In this document: positions 63,701 through 64,000 of the stretch, in pieces
Layout: each line of letters begins with the position of its first letter
Numbering within the stretch: position 1 is the stretch's first letter
Assembly (NCBI RefSeq): GCF_003590095.1
Contig: NC_039491.1
Location: 3,038,001-3,102,000 of the forward strand
Source: Trichoplusia ni
Lineage: Eukaryota > Arthropoda > Insecta > Lepidoptera > Noctuidae
Reading direction: 5' to 3'
Length of the DNA: 64,000 nt
Made by a program: the position numbers and the translations under genes
The notes under the pieces: generated by a model
Told to the model about the DNA's origin: nothing
What the model saw: the letters and a program-made list of their open reading frames with translations, nothing else
Database searches by the model: none

Positions 63701-63999
63701 GAAGGGACCCTATGATTACACTTAATACAGCTAACATTTGATGGCTGGCTTAAATTCTCCTTGATGGAACATGAACATGGGTCATTTAGTTTAATAGAAT
63801 CGTAAAGCTGTGTTGAATTACTTTCGGAATTGTTAGATAAATCCTCGTGACCTGGGCATCTACATCTACTATTAGAATTTACTGAAAGACGCAAACCTAA
63901 AGATCTTTTTCCGTTTCGACTATCTGATTTTAAACTCATTGGTGATTTATCTTCTTGTAAAGATTTCCGAGTATGGGATGATGACGTTAAGATAGGCAA
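60706..63999 (-). CDS. Unrecognised low-complexity protein with CxC motifs and Cys-rich hydrophobic C-terminus (N-terminus off window)
   Basis: An uninterrupted frame of 1097 codons runs off the right edge, so the start is not visible; the stop is at 60706-60708. I do not recognise it. The first 920 or so visible residues are rich in Gln, Asn, Ser, Pro, His and Lys, with little predicted fold, and contain scattered paired cysteines: CRCPGH, CSCSIK, CIKCNH, CNCTND, CCCKQK, CKCPHN. Residues about 927-1001 are a lysine-rich block of KGKEAA-type hexapeptides running into a KKKEE helix. The last 96 residues have 14 cysteines and a hydrophobic stretch (QLLLYLISICFWCPLIVCGY) ending CGSGSD, which looks like a membrane-inserted or heavily lipidated segment. 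There are no introns in 3.3 kb. Structural, secreted or germline-specific roles are all possible; nothing in the sequence decides. Confidence 0.8.
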   Translation of the reverse strand: MPILTSSSHTRKSLQEDKSPMSLKSDSRNGKRSLGLRLSVNSNSRCRCPGHEDLSNNSESNSTQLYDSIKLNDPCSCSIKENLSQPSNVSCIKCNHRVPSLQLSSIKTFRQAPKVAQHNTRPSQQSIHDAPYMMANTVHDSSILFPVTPFKCNCTNDTILSSQNDDVSDHVLKRKSKLKSSNPVPKLSQITNHQNLYLDSIRDLPQNIRLLNVSRRNESQQTTIPYNSLSDKSQRLYRICAKNFDCFDSLPQTLSNQTDHTFKNSSLYQQIRSMGLREKIKQYSNKLSRYSHKDKSSLLPGENKKPGKQISEKKKSKQNVNTSHHIYENQNRPETDQIDTPQVAQHPYERGNQENLSQPTRLLHFPNKPQQRYPSHPFIPIPLIPGQCCCKQKPLIQSDNTQNMILRNKSQQTIKEEVLNPQLNSKLTPSQLKIPQIQSADILKHHKATMKIDIPLTTSKTDQPIELIRHFPLNSTLDVKEPEYSRQLSIRKSNNLINSRQLQGSTPIPPVRQPGVGSLLHLPSSTADGKENRPTGTQVQLRQQDFSNQLPEIFRPTLSRHSITQNQTIIKEPSKSEHQLFSSRKQLHQQTQITPESSKIVESNHVVPTIPSECKCPHNQSEYYKIQQHKYPEISLNQKTNICNSEHQTSPIHAADQQRSMQQNSSRVDTTEGQPRTCFVSHYRKSPVIVQNQLQTTASENMFQSQILNQHLSQSHRTSHQPSYMHRIEHPQGLARMSHTQQNHATHITIQRSEVYHNSPGSLRFKLPVESTNLDSEGPKRLTFVSYPRKTSRHVLTSTTPVDKPPGLLQQHSAGKVHPGRKKSTESGKHQKQHQGPAGHQKMPPPQPDFDNVAMRYPGHNPKPEHIPAPANYYYPPPAAGAPAPNYARLPCFINPLNKCGPKPSGDEQSIRRAYKRRPIRFVPPNKQEKAPKQEKETKKGKEPKKGKEAAKGKEAAKGKDAAKGKEATKLAKKKEEAKKKEELKKKKKKAQKGETGGGNKISEVITCIRELVAEAEADAWPIAVSCRPLYIHAMRKRPCFWVYKCCPSLYPTFLGCYKCQENICQLLLYLISICFWCPLIVCGYICCKLMCGSGSD
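60997..61221 (-). repeat. Imperfect 18-bp coding tandem repeat (KGKEAA units)
   Basis: It encodes KKGKEP, KKGKEA, AKGKEA, AKGKDA and AKGKEA, followed by KKKEEAKKKEE. The repeat units differ at third positions, so the array is not freshly expanded. On the plus strand it gives an artefactual Phe/Leu/Ser-rich frame. Confidence 0.75.
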
Positions 64000-64000
64000 A

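Overview
The window is AT-rich eukaryotic DNA with spliced, widely spaced genes, long introns and many short interspersed repeats. The repeats (a tRNA-headed SINE ending in a GAT/TGA run, CTAGCTTTTCGCCCGCG...ATAATATTAGTAGGG elements, non-LTR 3' tails, a PIF/Harbinger element) and the proteins point to a moth or butterfly (Lepidoptera). This is inferred from repeats and protein families recalled from memory; no search was run. All splice sites were read by eye from GT/AG, codon phase and family match.

Layout. (1) 1-2362: right part of an autonomous PIF/Harbinger DNA transposon, with a Myb/SANT-type accessory gene (+) facing an intact two-exon HARBI1-type transposase (-); the left end lies outside the window. 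(2) 2366-12217: about 9.9 kb with no recognisable gene. (3) 12218-24973 (+): ten-exon class I alpha-1,2-mannosidase (GH47), 540 residues, with transposon debris and decayed tandem copies of its own exon 6 end in its introns. (4) 24974-30837: gene-poor, with SINE and other repeat pieces. (5) 30838-50116 (+): eleven-exon secreted, probably GPI-anchored aminopeptidase P-like protein (715 residues), with a 15.3-kb first intron. Three metal ligands and one catalytic histidine are substituted, so it reads as a pseudoenzyme. (6) 53673-58091 (-): nine-exon AMSH/STAMBP-type JAMM deubiquitinase, 400 residues, complete catalytic motif. (7) 60706-63999 (-): at least 1097 codons of an intronless, low-complexity protein with CxC motifs, a lysine-rich repeat and a cysteine-rich hydrophobic C-terminus; its start is beyond the right edge and I do not recognise it.

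The genes do not form a pathway. Mannosidase (Golgi N-glycan trimming), aminopeptidase P-like protein (cell surface) and AMSH (endosomal ubiquitin removal) are unrelated neighbours; the last two converge, with about 1.9 kb between their likely polyadenylation signals. The most noteworthy items are the intact but catalytically degenerate aminopeptidase P, clustered TGACGTCA sites and a CCCTGGTA-centred motif in its first intron, the roughly 120-bp triplication at mannosidase exon 6, the CxC/Cys-rich orphan protein, and several precise insertion or foldback structures.
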